From contig JAFKEU010000008.1 in the NCBI GenBank assembly GCA_017308475.1, forward strand, positions 124,001 through 188,000: a DNA stretch of 64,000 bases. Reading direction: 5' to 3'. The position numbers and the translations under genes were made by a program. The notes beneath the pieces are model-generated. The model had not been told where the DNA came from and did not search any database. It saw nothing but the letters and a program-made list of their open reading frames with translations. Each line of letters starts with the position of its first letter. Within the stretch, counting starts at the first letter, position 1. The stretch comes from Alphaproteobacteria bacterium (GTDB taxonomy: Bacteria; Pseudomonadota; Alphaproteobacteria; Micropepsales; Micropepsaceae). Of the stretch, positions 17,752 through 24,958 are shown one piece after another.

Positions 17752-18297
17752 ATGCGATTTACAAGAACGGTTTTGCTGGTTTCGTGCGTCGTGGTGGGCG
17801 CATCTTCACTGACTGGCCTGGGGGCGCTTGCCCAGGATCAGGACCGCGATCGCATCCAGGATCGCGTGCAGGACCAGGTGCCCGACCAGGATCGTACCCG
17901 GGATCAGCTCAGGGATCGCGATCAAGTCCCCGACCAGGATCGCACACGCGACCGGTTGCGCGACCAGACAAGCGTTCCCAGCAGCAGCGCGACGGCCACC
18001 GGCGGCGCCGGTCAGGTTCAGTATGGACCGCGCAATGTTTACGGCTGGCAGCTGATGACTGCCCAGGAACGCGCCACCTATCAGAACCAGATGCACAATG
18101 CCACGACCGCACAGGAGCGCGACCGCATCCAGGCGCAGCATCGCAGCGAAATGCAGCAGCGCGCGCGCCAGCGCAACGTCGTGCTGCCTGGCATGTCGGG
18201 CGCCCGCGGGGGCATGGGCATGGGCGGCATGGGTGGCATGGGACCAGGGATGGGCGGCATGGGATCGCCGCCTGACGCCGGACGACGCGGTCGTTAA
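17752..18297 (+). CDS. Secreted low-complexity protein with Asp/Arg/Gln repeats and Gly/Met tail
   Basis: 181-residue exported protein of unknown function. Sec signal (about residues 1-28, ending GALAQ), then tandem DQ/DR-rich repeats including two copies of a 16-residue unit DQVPDQDRTRDxLRDx (bases 17872-17967). Next comes a conserved-looking core YGPRNVYGWQLMTAQERATY with a second charged helix, and finally a GMGGM-rich tail. The core resembles periplasmic proteins with a WQLMTxxER motif seen beside metal- or stress-response genes, but I cannot name a family. AAGGA lies 8 nt before the ATG. Confidence 0.7.
   Translation: MRFTRTVLLVSCVVVGASSLTGLGALAQDQDRDRIQDRVQDQVPDQDRTRDQLRDRDQVPDQDRTRDRLRDQTSVPSSSATATGGAGQVQYGPRNVYGWQLMTAQERATYQNQMHNATTAQERDRIQAQHRSEMQQRARQRNVVLPGMSGARGGMGMGGMGGMGPGMGGMGSPPDAGRRGR
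17872..17967 (+). repeat. 48-bp in-frame tandem duplication
   Basis: Two 48-bp units (17872-17919 and 17920-17967) encode two copies of a 16-residue Asp/Arg/Gln-rich block inside the secreted protein. Third-position differences between the units show that the duplication is not brand new. Confidence 0.75.
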
Positions 18298-18311
18298 CCG
18301 ATGATGCATTG

Positions 18312-18345
18312 ACCCAAGGGGACGCTCCCGCGCGTTTCCTTGGGT
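18312..18345. terminator. Weak hairpin between convergent genes
   Basis: ACCCAAGG (18312-18319) pairs with CCTTGGGT (18338-18345), extendable by G-T wobble pairs, over a GC-rich loop. It is followed only by TTCGTT, so it is a weak terminator candidate between the DR-repeat gene and the convergent CNNM gene. Confidence 0.35.
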
Positions 18346-18399
18346 TCGTTGCATCCGTTCACAGGGATTGCCTGCCCTCGCCGTTGGGGACCCGGAAGG

Positions 18400-19698
18400 T
18401 CATGAACCGGCCCGGCTCTCGCCCAGACGCGTGGCCAGCACCTTGTCCACGCGTCGTCCGTCCAGGTCCACCACCTCAAGGCGCCAGCCTTGCGTCTCGA
18501 AGCTCTCGCCCACGCCGGGAAGCCGTCCCAATCCCTGAATCACAAAACCCGCCGTCGTGTGCACTCCACTGGCCGACGACGGCTTGATGCCGGTGATCTC
18601 GGTCAACTCGTCCAGCGGCAGCCAGCCTGCCAGCAGAAGCGAGCCGTCCTCGCGGCGCACCACCGGCTGCTCCCGCGGACCTTCCTCGGTGGAGAATTCG
18701 CCGACGATGGAGCTGAGGATGTCGGTCATCCCGACAAGACCTCGAAAATGACCATATTCGTCATGCACCAGCCCCATATGGATGGGCGACTCCTTCAGCG
18801 AGAAGATCACGTCACGGACATCGGCGCTGTCGGGGATCACGGGCGCATGGCGCACCAATCTGCGAATGTCCGGCGTTTCATCCGCCAGGTAGGCGGAGAG
18901 TATCTCTTTGGCCTGCACGACGCCTATTACGTCGCCTTGCGCATCATAGACCGGCAGACGCGAATGCTGGCTATCCCGCAGCGTGGCGCGAATGGCCGCA
19001 TCGTCATCGGCAAGATTGATGGCGTCCACCTCGTGGCGCGGCGTCATCACCACACTGACATTGCGATCGCCCAGCCTGAGGACGCCTGCAATCATCTCCT
19101 TCTCGCCGGGTTCCAGCACACCGGAACTCTCGGCCTCGGCGACCAGGGTCTTGATCTCCTCCTCCGTAACGCGCTCATCGCGCGCGCCGCGCTGCCCCAT
19201 AAGAGCCAGGACCAGATGTCCGGAAACGTCCAGCAACCGGACCAGCGGGGAGGCGATCCTCGCCACCAGCAGCATGGCGGGCGCCACGCGGACCGCCACC
19301 ATTTCGGGATCGCGCAGCGCCAACTGCTTGGGCACCAGTTCGCCGATGATCAGCGAAGCATATGTGATGGCGATCACCACCGCGCCCACGCCCAGGGTTT
19401 CGGCCAGTTCCAGCGACAATCCGCGCGCGGCCAGCCACAAGGCAAAGCGCTGGCCCAGCGTGGCACCGGAAAACGCGCCGGACAGCACGCCGACCAGCGT
19501 GATCCCGATCTGTACCGAGGACAGGAACCTGCCGGGATCGGAGGCGAGCGCCAGCGCACCGCGCGCGCCGGCCGTCCCTTGCTCCGCCAACGCCTTCAGG
19601 CGGCTGACGCGCGAGGAAACGATGGCCATCTCGGACATGGCCAGAAGTCCGTTCACGATGATCAGGAACAGAACCGCCGCAATGTCGAGGGAAAGCAT
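18400..19698 (-). CDS. CNNM/CBS-domain membrane protein (hemolysin C/CorC family)
   Basis: 432-residue inner-membrane protein with a DUF21/CNNM domain (about residues 1-175; hydrophobic helices and the conserved IIGELVPKQLAL motif), a CBS pair (MTPRHEVDAINL... and HDEYGHFRGLVGMTDIL) and a C-terminal CorC_HlyC domain with VHTTAGFVIQGLGRLP. Relatives are implicated in Mg2+/divalent cation homeostasis; 'hemolysin' is a historical name and no toxin role is implied. ATG 19698 opens directly into the first membrane helix. No co-transcribed partner is apparent. Confidence 0.9.
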   Translation of the reverse strand: MLSLDIAAVLFLIIVNGLLAMSEMAIVSSRVSRLKALAEQGTAGARGALALASDPGRFLSSVQIGITLVGVLSGAFSGATLGQRFALWLAARGLSLELAETLGVGAVVIAITYASLIIGELVPKQLALRDPEMVAVRVAPAMLLVARIASPLVRLLDVSGHLVLALMGQRGARDERVTEEEIKTLVAEAESSGVLEPGEKEMIAGVLRLGDRNVSVVMTPRHEVDAINLADDDAAIRATLRDSQHSRLPVYDAQGDVIGVVQAKEILSAYLADETPDIRRLVRHAPVIPDSADVRDVIFSLKESPIHMGLVHDEYGHFRGLVGMTDILSSIVGEFSTEEGPREQPVVRREDGSLLLAGWLPLDELTEITGIKPSSASGVHTTAGFVIQGLGRLPGVGESFETQGWRLEVVDLDGRRVDKVLATRLGESRAGS

Positions 19699-19769
19699 GG
19701 CACCGGCTGCTGGACTGCCGGTGTACTATCGCACAAAAGGCGCCCATGTGCGGCGAAATCTGAGCGCCG

Positions 19770-20171
19770 TCATTGCGCGCCGGACTGCACGGCGAAGTCG
19801 TGGCGGGAGAGCCCGCTGGGCGGATCGCCGAAGAATACCTCCACGCTTTTCAGCTTTCCGTCCTCGAAGGTCATCATCTCGGCATTGCGGAAGCGCATTT
19901 CGGGATGGACGGCATTGGGCCGGCGCAATTCGGCCTGGTAGACCACCGTCACCCGCCGGCCGTCCTGCGCCAAGGCCATGAAGTCGAATCTGCTGTGCAA
20001 CGGTTCCTCATCCGGCCGCGGCCAGCAGCGGCGGAAAAAGGCATCCCTGTCGATATGGTCGTCGAACGGACTGGTGAAGGTGAAGCCGTCCGCCAGCCGC
20101 GCCGCGACCCAGTCCGGGTCGCGGCGCTCGAAAGCGTGGTAATACTGGCGCGCCAGTTCGGTCAGGTCCAT
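19770..20171 (-). CDS. NTF2-like/SnoaL-type protein
   Basis: 133-residue small alpha+beta barrel protein. The N-terminal helix LARQYYHAFERRDPDWVAARL followed by a DDHIDRDAFF segment and a C-terminal VEVFFGDPP strand is the usual NTF2-like pattern. Such domains serve as isomerases, hydrolases or ligand-binding modules; no catalytic role can be assigned. It is the last gene of the arsR-DHFR-like-AHSA1 operon, 3 nt downstream of the AHSA1 gene, so it probably shares the ArsR-controlled promoter at 21526-21582. Confidence 0.75.
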   Translation of the reverse strand: MDLTELARQYYHAFERRDPDWVAARLADGFTFTSPFDDHIDRDAFFRRCWPRPDEEPLHSRFDFMALAQDGRRVTVVYQAELRRPNAVHPEMRFRNAEMMTFEDGKLKSVEVFFGDPPSGLSRHDFAVQSGAQ

Positions 20172-20174
20172 CGC

Positions 20175-20642
20175 TCAGCCTCCGATCGAAGCGGCCAGCT
20201 GGTCCATCAGCGCATTGGTGCCGTGCTCGCGGCTGCCCTTGTCTTCATAGCCATCCAGATAGTCGCCATATTCGGTGAGGATGAATTTGGTGCCTGTGCC
20301 TTCCGGCACAAGCTCGATGCAGGCCTGGCTGACGGAAATTTTCCGACCGTCCAGATACATCGCATAGCTATAGATTATGCGCGCGTCGGGCACGATGTCG
20401 TGATAGTGGCAGTCGAACAGGGTGATCACGCCGCTGTCCCAGCGCCCCTCGGAGATCTCGCGCCCGCCTTCGCGAAAATCGAATTCGCGCCGCGTGCGCG
20501 TCAGGTTGGGCGCGCGGGCGAACCAGGCGTCCTTGGCCGCCTGGTCGGCAAAGGCCTGGAACACGCGCGCGGGCGCTGCCTTCCAGTGGCGGGTGATGGT
20601 GAAGCTGGCGTGGACGACGGAACGCGGCGTTGCGCTGCTCAT
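20175..20642 (-). CDS. SRPBCC/AHSA1 family protein
   Basis: 155-residue START/AHA1-like ligand-binding fold. Characteristic are the opening ITRHWKAAPARVFQAFAD, the GGREISEGRW turn after the first strands, IIYSYAMYLDGRKISVSQ and the final helix. Proteins of this type often accompany ArsR regulators in small stress or detoxification operons. Here the gene starts 1 nt after the DHFR-like gene ends. The ligand is unknown. Confidence 0.85.
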   Translation of the reverse strand: MSSATPRSVVHASFTITRHWKAAPARVFQAFADQAAKDAWFARAPNLTRTRREFDFREGGREISEGRWDSGVITLFDCHYHDIVPDARIIYSYAMYLDGRKISVSQACIELVPEGTGTKFILTEYGDYLDGYEDKGSREHGTNALMDQLAASIGG

Positions 20643-20643
20643 G

Positions 20644-21207
20644 TCAATGGCCTTTCACATAGTTGAGACGGATCACGCCATTGTCGAAAGCCCGCTGGCC
20701 CGCCAGCGTCAGCTTCGTCTTCACCGCGTCATCGAGATAGCGGACACCCTGCCCCAGCAGCACGGGATTGAGGTTGATCCAGAATTCGTCGATGGCATCC
20801 AGCGCCAGGAAGGCGTGCGTAAGGCCGGGGCTGCCGAAGATCAGCAGGTCACCGCCCGGCGCCTGCTTCAGGTCCAGCGCGGCCTTGGCATCCTTGTGCA
20901 AGTGGACATTGTTCCAGTCGCTGCCTTCCAGGGTGCGGCTGAAAGTGTGCTTGGGGGCCGCTTCCACCCATTGCGCGTGGTGCAGTTCGCGCGTGCCCGC
21001 GCCGGGCCGCGTCAGCACTTTGGGCCAGTAGCCGCGCATCATGCCATAGGTGGTGCGGCCATAGACGGCGGCGCCGCTGCGCGCGATCAGCGTCTCGACA
21101 TCGGCGAAGATGGTGTCGTTCAGGCTGATCCAGTCCATCTCGCCCTTTGGCCCGGCGCAGAAGCCGTCCAACGAGACGTGCATCAGGGAAATCAGCTTGC
21201 GCGTCAT
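20644..21207 (-). CDS. Dihydrofolate reductase family protein (RibD C-terminal-like), copy 1
   Basis: 187-residue protein with the RibD_C/DHFR-like reductase fold: N-terminal KLISLMHVSLDGFCAGPKGEMDW, the AAVYGRTTYGMM segment, the nucleotide-binding LLIFGSPGLTHAFL loop, and the C-terminal NPVLLGQGVRYLDD. These YyaP/YwjB-like proteins are presumed NADPH-dependent reductases of unknown substrate and are not true folate reductases. Start overlaps the arsR stop as ATGA. A related gene, only moderately similar, lies at 43357-43929. Confidence 0.87.
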   Translation of the reverse strand: MTRKLISLMHVSLDGFCAGPKGEMDWISLNDTIFADVETLIARSGAAVYGRTTYGMMRGYWPKVLTRPGAGTRELHHAQWVEAAPKHTFSRTLEGSDWNNVHLHKDAKAALDLKQAPGGDLLIFGSPGLTHAFLALDAIDEFWINLNPVLLGQGVRYLDDAVKTKLTLAGQRAFDNGVIRLNYVKGH

Positions 21208-21533
21208 GGTGTTTCCTCCGTTTCATCCAGAAAGGCGCCCAGCCGGTCCAGCCGTGCCTCCCACATCTGGCGGCGCTCGCTCACCCACCGCTCGGCCAAG
21301 CTCAGCCGGGCCGGATCGATGCGACAGGTGCGCACCCGGCCATTCTTTTCACTGGTCACCAGACCGGAGTCTTCCAGCACCTTCAGGTGCAGCATCGCGG
21401 CCGGCAGGGACATGGGCAGTGGCCGCGCGAGCTCGCTGACCGTGGCGGGGCCCTGCACCAGCCGTTCGACCATGGCCCGGCGGGTGGGGTCGGCCAGGGC
21501 GGCAAAGGTCCTGTCCAGCGATGAGTTAAGCAT
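21204..21533 (-). CDS. ArsR-family winged-helix repressor
   Basis: 109-residue regulator. The N-terminal RTFAALADPTRRAMVERLVQG, the recognition region VSELARPLPMSLPAAMLHLKVLEDSGLV and the wing (TSEKNGRVRTCRID) are the ArsR/SmtB fold. No metal-binding ELCVCDL box is present, which fits the group linked to AHSA1/DHFR-like genes rather than metal sensing. First gene of a four-gene operon. Its promoter contains two TTAAG-centred palindromes, one spanning the start codon, so autorepression is likely. Confidence 0.9.
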   Translation of the reverse strand: MLNSSLDRTFAALADPTRRAMVERLVQGPATVSELARPLPMSLPAAMLHLKVLEDSGLVTSEKNGRVRTCRIDPARLSLAERWVSERRQMWEARLDRLGAFLDETEETP

Positions 21534-21582
21534 GTGCTTAAGTATCAGGGCGCCGGCTTATTGTCAAGCGTTTACTTAAGTA
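21526..21582 (-). promoter_or_regulatory. arsR operon promoter with two operator palindromes, probably leaderless
   Basis: Minus strand: -35 TTGACA (21567-21562), 17-bp spacer, -10 TACTTA (21544-21539). A start 6-8 nt downstream falls on the arsR ATG itself (21533-21531), so the mRNA would have no leader. Palindrome 1, TTAAGCATGTGCTTAA (21526-21541), covers the start codon and the end of the -10. Palindrome 2, TACTTAAGTA (21573-21582), lies just upstream of the -35. Repressor bound at either site would block RNA polymerase. Confidence 0.75.
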
Positions 21583-21621
21583 TTTTCATCCAGCCCTGCC
21601 CTCCCGGCAGGGCAGCCCCGA

Positions 21622-21659
21622 TTAGAGCCAAATTCGCAACCGCGGTATAAAGCGGTTGC
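21622..21659 (+). promoter_or_regulatory. Candidate panB promoter with embedded inverted repeat
   Basis: TTAGAG (21622-21627), 18-bp spacer, TATAAA (21646-21651). The -10 lies in the loop of a perfect 8-bp inverted repeat GCAACCGC/GCGGTTGC (21636-21643 and 21652-21659), which could be an operator or a 5' hairpin. No regulator can be named. Confidence 0.45.
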
Positions 21660-21681
21660 CGTTCTCCTCTGGAGGCTTTCC

Positions 21682-22506
21682 TTGTCCGCGCATGTCCAGA
21701 CCCACCGCATCACGGTGCCCCAGATTCGAGCCCACAAGAACGGCAAGCCGGTGGTGGTGCTGACCTGCTATCACGCCCATACCGCCCGCCTTCTGGACGA
21801 GCATGTCGACATCATGCTGGTCGGCGACAGTTTGGGCATGGTGATCCATGGCCTGGAATCGACGCTGGGCGTGACGCTCGAGATGATGATCCTGCACGGC
21901 AGGGCGGTGATGCGCGGCGCGCAGAAGGCGCTGGTGGTGGTGGACATGCCCTTCGGCAGTTACGAGGAAAGCCCGGAAGTGGCGTTCCGCAATGCCGCCC
22001 GCGTCATCCAGGAAACCGGTGCCACCGCGGTGAAGCTGGAAGGGGGCACGCGCGTGGCGGCGACGATCGCCTATCTGGTCCAGCGCGGCATCCCGGTGAT
22101 GGGCCATATCGGCCTGACCCCCCAGGGCGTGAATGTCGCCGGCGGTTTTCGCACCGTGGGCCGCGCCGAGGCCGAATGGCCCGCCATCGAGGCCGACGCC
22201 GCCGCCGTCGCCGAAGCGGGAGCCTTCGCAGTGGTGCTGGAAGGCATGGCCGAGCCGTTGGCGGCCCGCATCACGGCCCAGATTCCCATTCCCACCATCG
22301 GCATCGGTGCCAGCCCGGCCTGCGACGGCCAGGTGCTGGTGCTGGAGGACATGCTGGGCCTCAATCCCAACCCGCCCAAATTCGTGCGCCAGTACGCCCA
22401 TCTTGCACCCGCCATTGAATCGGCGGTGCGCGATTATGCCCAGGATGTGCGCGAACGGCGCTTTCCGGGGGCCGAAAACGTCTATCCGATGAAGAAAGTG
22501 CCCTGA
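21682..22506 (+). CDS. panB: 3-methyl-2-oxobutanoate hydroxymethyltransferase PanB
   Basis: First committed step of pantothenate synthesis: transfers a hydroxymethyl group from methylene-tetrahydrofolate to 2-oxoisovalerate to give ketopantoate. The 274-residue TIM-barrel protein shows [25 protein letters not shown], the [15 protein letters not shown] metal/substrate region, [15 protein letters not shown] and [20 protein letters not shown]. Start is TTG at 21682, supported by GGAGG 7 nt upstream; no in-frame ATG exists near the N-terminus. panC/panD are not in the window. Confidence 0.96.
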   Translation: MSAHVQTHRITVPQIRAHKNGKPVVVLTCYHAHTARLLDEHVDIMLVGDSLGMVIHGLESTLGVTLEMMILHGRAVMRGAQKALVVVDMPFGSYEESPEVAFRNAARVIQETGATAVKLEGGTRVAATIAYLVQRGIPVMGHIGLTPQGVNVAGGFRTVGRAEAEWPAIEADAAAVAEAGAFAVVLEGMAEPLAARITAQIPIPTIGIGASPACDGQVLVLEDMLGLNPNPPKFVRQYAHLAPAIESAVRDYAQDVRERRFPGAENVYPMKKVP

Positions 22507-22686
22507 AAGGGCCCCAAAAGCCGGGCAATTCTTAACCGGACCCGCATTGCGCCAATCGGCGCCGCGGGCTAATTAACCCGTCCCGTCAAGGACTTTGCGG
22601 CCACCCGCTGGTGTCAGGCCGCCGCTGAGTGTTCGAGCCCTTTTTGGCAACATGGCCAACGGCCAGTAGGTAAGGACTGTCTGCCT

Positions 22687-23457
22687 GTGAGTGACATTTT
22701 CCGCGAGGTCGAAGAAGACGTCCGGCGCGAACGGTTCGAGAAGCTGTGGAAGGCGTATGGCGCCTATGTCATCGCCCTGCTGGTCTTGATCTTCATCGGC
22801 CTGGGCGCCTGGCAGCTGTGGCAGCGCCATGAAAAGGCCGAAGCCGAAAAGGCCGCCACCGCCTTCGCCGCCGCCCAGCGGATCACCAATCCCGGACAGG
22901 CGGCCACCGCCTTTTCCGACCTGACAAAGGGCGCGCCTTCCGGCTACGCCATGCTCGCCAAACTGTCTGAGGCCAACGCCATGTTCGCGGCGGGCCAGCG
23001 CAAGGACGCCATCGACCTCTACAAAGAGATCGCCAATGACGACAGCGGCCCGGTGGGCGCGGTGGCGCGCCTGCGCGCCGCCTGGGGCCTGGCCGACAAC
23101 ACCACGCGCGCCGAACTTGCCAAGCTTCTGGCGCCGCTGGACGAGCCGGGCAGCGCCTGGCGCCAGATGGCGGAAGAAGTGCTGGCCTATGCCGACTACC
23201 GCGCGCTGGACCTGAAGGCCGCCGCCGGCCGCTATGAGACGCTGGCAAATGACCCGCAGTCTCCCGACGCATTGCGCGCCCGCGCCCGCGCGATGGCGGC
23301 CTTCCTGAAGAATGGCGGCGCCATCTCCTATGGCAGCGTCCCGCCCGATGCCATCGTCACCAAGCCCGGCCAGCCTGGCGCCACCAATCCGGGTGCAGCG
23401 CCTGCCCCGGCGGCGCCTGGCACTGGGGCGCCCGCCCCTGCAGCGCCCGCGAAGTGA
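22687..23457 (+). CDS. YfgM-like membrane-anchored TPR protein
   Basis: 256-residue bitopic protein: short cytoplasmic N-terminus (MSDIFREVEEDVRRERFEKL), one membrane span (about residues 28-43, ending in AWQLW) and a periplasmic TPR-like helical domain with repeated Ala-rich helices, closing with a Pro/Ala/Gly-rich tail. It matches the TPR_21/YfgM family, which works with the SecYEG/periplasmic chaperone network in E. coli. GTG start at 22687. It lies 10 nt before bamB, as yfgM-bamB-der does in other proteobacteria. Confidence 0.88.
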   Translation: MSDIFREVEEDVRRERFEKLWKAYGAYVIALLVLIFIGLGAWQLWQRHEKAEAEKAATAFAAAQRITNPGQAATAFSDLTKGAPSGYAMLAKLSEANAMFAAGQRKDAIDLYKEIANDDSGPVGAVARLRAAWGLADNTTRAELAKLLAPLDEPGSAWRQMAEEVLAYADYRALDLKAAAGRYETLANDPQSPDALRARARAMAAFLKNGGAISYGSVPPDAIVTKPGQPGATNPGAAPAPAAPGTGAPAPAAPAK

Positions 23458-23467
23458 TCGCCATCCC

Positions 23468-24877
23468 ATGACCCGCGCCACGCTCATCCGCTCGCTCCGC
23501 ACCAGCGTCCTGCTGGCCACTTTCGTGCTGCTGTCCGGCTGCCAGGTGGCCAACATTGTGAGCGGCTGGTTCGAGAGCAGCGGCAAGAAATCCAACCTGC
23601 GCGGCGTGCGCATCTCGGTGATGTCGCTGGACTCCTCGCTCAAGCCCGACCCCACCATCCAGGACACGCGCGTTCTTCTTCCCCCGCCCTTCCGCAATCC
23701 CGAATGGCCCAATCCGGGCGGTTATTCCTCCAACGCCATGTACCACCTGGAGGCCAACGGCCCCCTGCGCGAAGCCTGGACCGCGGATGCGGGCAAGGGA
23801 TCGGACAGCCAATCCCGCCTGACCGCACCGCCCGTCGTGGCCGGCGGCTATGTCTTTACGCTGGACTCCGAAGCCCATGTCTATGTCTTCCGCGCGTCCG
23901 ACGGCCGTGAAGTGTGGAACAAGCGGCTGGCGCCGAAGAACGGCACCGACATGCCGACCCTGTGGGGCCTTCTGGGAAAGCCCAACACCGTCGATCCCGC
24001 CTCGGGCATGGGCGGCGGCATCGCCTATGACCAGGGCAAGATCTTCGTCACCAGCGGCTTTGGCGTGGTGCACTGCATGGATGCCGCCACCGGCCGCGAG
24101 TTCTGGCATCACGACATGGCCATGCCGATCATCAACGCCCCGGTGGTCAGCGGTGGGCGCGTCTTCCTTTCCACCTACGACAATCATTTCTATGCGCTGG
24201 CCGAGGCCGATGGCCGCCAGCTGTGGGACCAGCAGGGCGTCGCCGAACCCGCCGGCATGCTGGTGTCGACCAGCGCCGCGGTATCGGGTGAACTGGTGAT
24301 CGCGCCCTATACCTCGGGCGAGGTATTCGCGCTGCAGGCGCAGAATGGCCAGGTCAGCTGGAGCGATGTGCTGTCCCGCTCCGGCCAGGTCACCGCCCTC
24401 TCCCAGCTTGACGATGTGGCGGGCCGCCCGGTGATCGACCGTGGCGTGGTCTATGCCATCAGCCAGTCCGGCGTGATGGCGGCGATCAACGCCAATTCCG
24501 GCGAGCGCATGTGGACCCGCGACATTGGCGGCATCCAGACACCCTGGGCGGCCGGCGACTATGTCTATGTGCTGGACAACAACAACCGCGTGATCTGCCT
24601 GACCCGCAAGGAAGGCCGCGTGCGCTGGATCCATCAGCTGCCCGAATGGGACGATCCCGATTCCAAGGAGGGACTGCTGGTGTGGACCGGGCCGGTGCTT
24701 GTGTCCAACCGGCTGATCGTCACCTCTTCCAACGGCTATGCCGAATCCATCTCGCCCTATACGGGCAAGCTTCTGGGGCGGGTGGAGATTCCCGACGCCA
24801 CGCTGATCTCGCCGGTGGTGGCGAACGGCACGCTGTATCTCTACACATCGGACGCGGAACTGGTGGCGCTGCGCTAG
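23468..24877 (+). CDS. bamB: Outer-membrane assembly lipoprotein BamB
   Basis: Eight-bladed PQQ-type propeller lipoprotein of the beta-barrel assembly (BAM) complex. N-terminal signal peptide with lipobox LSGC (Cys25), then repeated propeller motifs such as VFTLDSEAHVYVFRASDGREVW, FWHHDMAMPIINAPVV and VYVLDNNNRVICLTRKEGRVRW. 469 residues, longer than the E. coli protein, as usual in alphaproteobacteria. ATG 23468 is chosen because the signal peptide starts there; the frame is open further upstream inside the previous gene. Followed by der. Confidence 0.93.
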   Translation: MTRATLIRSLRTSVLLATFVLLSGCQVANIVSGWFESSGKKSNLRGVRISVMSLDSSLKPDPTIQDTRVLLPPPFRNPEWPNPGGYSSNAMYHLEANGPLREAWTADAGKGSDSQSRLTAPPVVAGGYVFTLDSEAHVYVFRASDGREVWNKRLAPKNGTDMPTLWGLLGKPNTVDPASGMGGGIAYDQGKIFVTSGFGVVHCMDAATGREFWHHDMAMPIINAPVVSGGRVFLSTYDNHFYALAEADGRQLWDQQGVAEPAGMLVSTSAAVSGELVIAPYTSGEVFALQAQNGQVSWSDVLSRSGQVTALSQLDDVAGRPVIDRGVVYAISQSGVMAAINANSGERMWTRDIGGIQTPWAAGDYVYVLDNNNRVICLTRKEGRVRWIHQLPEWDDPDSKEGLLVWTGPVLVSNRLIVTSSNGYAESISPYTGKLLGRVEIPDATLISPVVANGTLYLYTSDAELVALR

Positions 24878-24958
24878 CGTCCCGATTCCGAAATTTTCCC
24901 GAACCTGATATCGGTAGCGGCGAACTTCGGAACCGCTGCACTGGCGGCACAGAAATCC

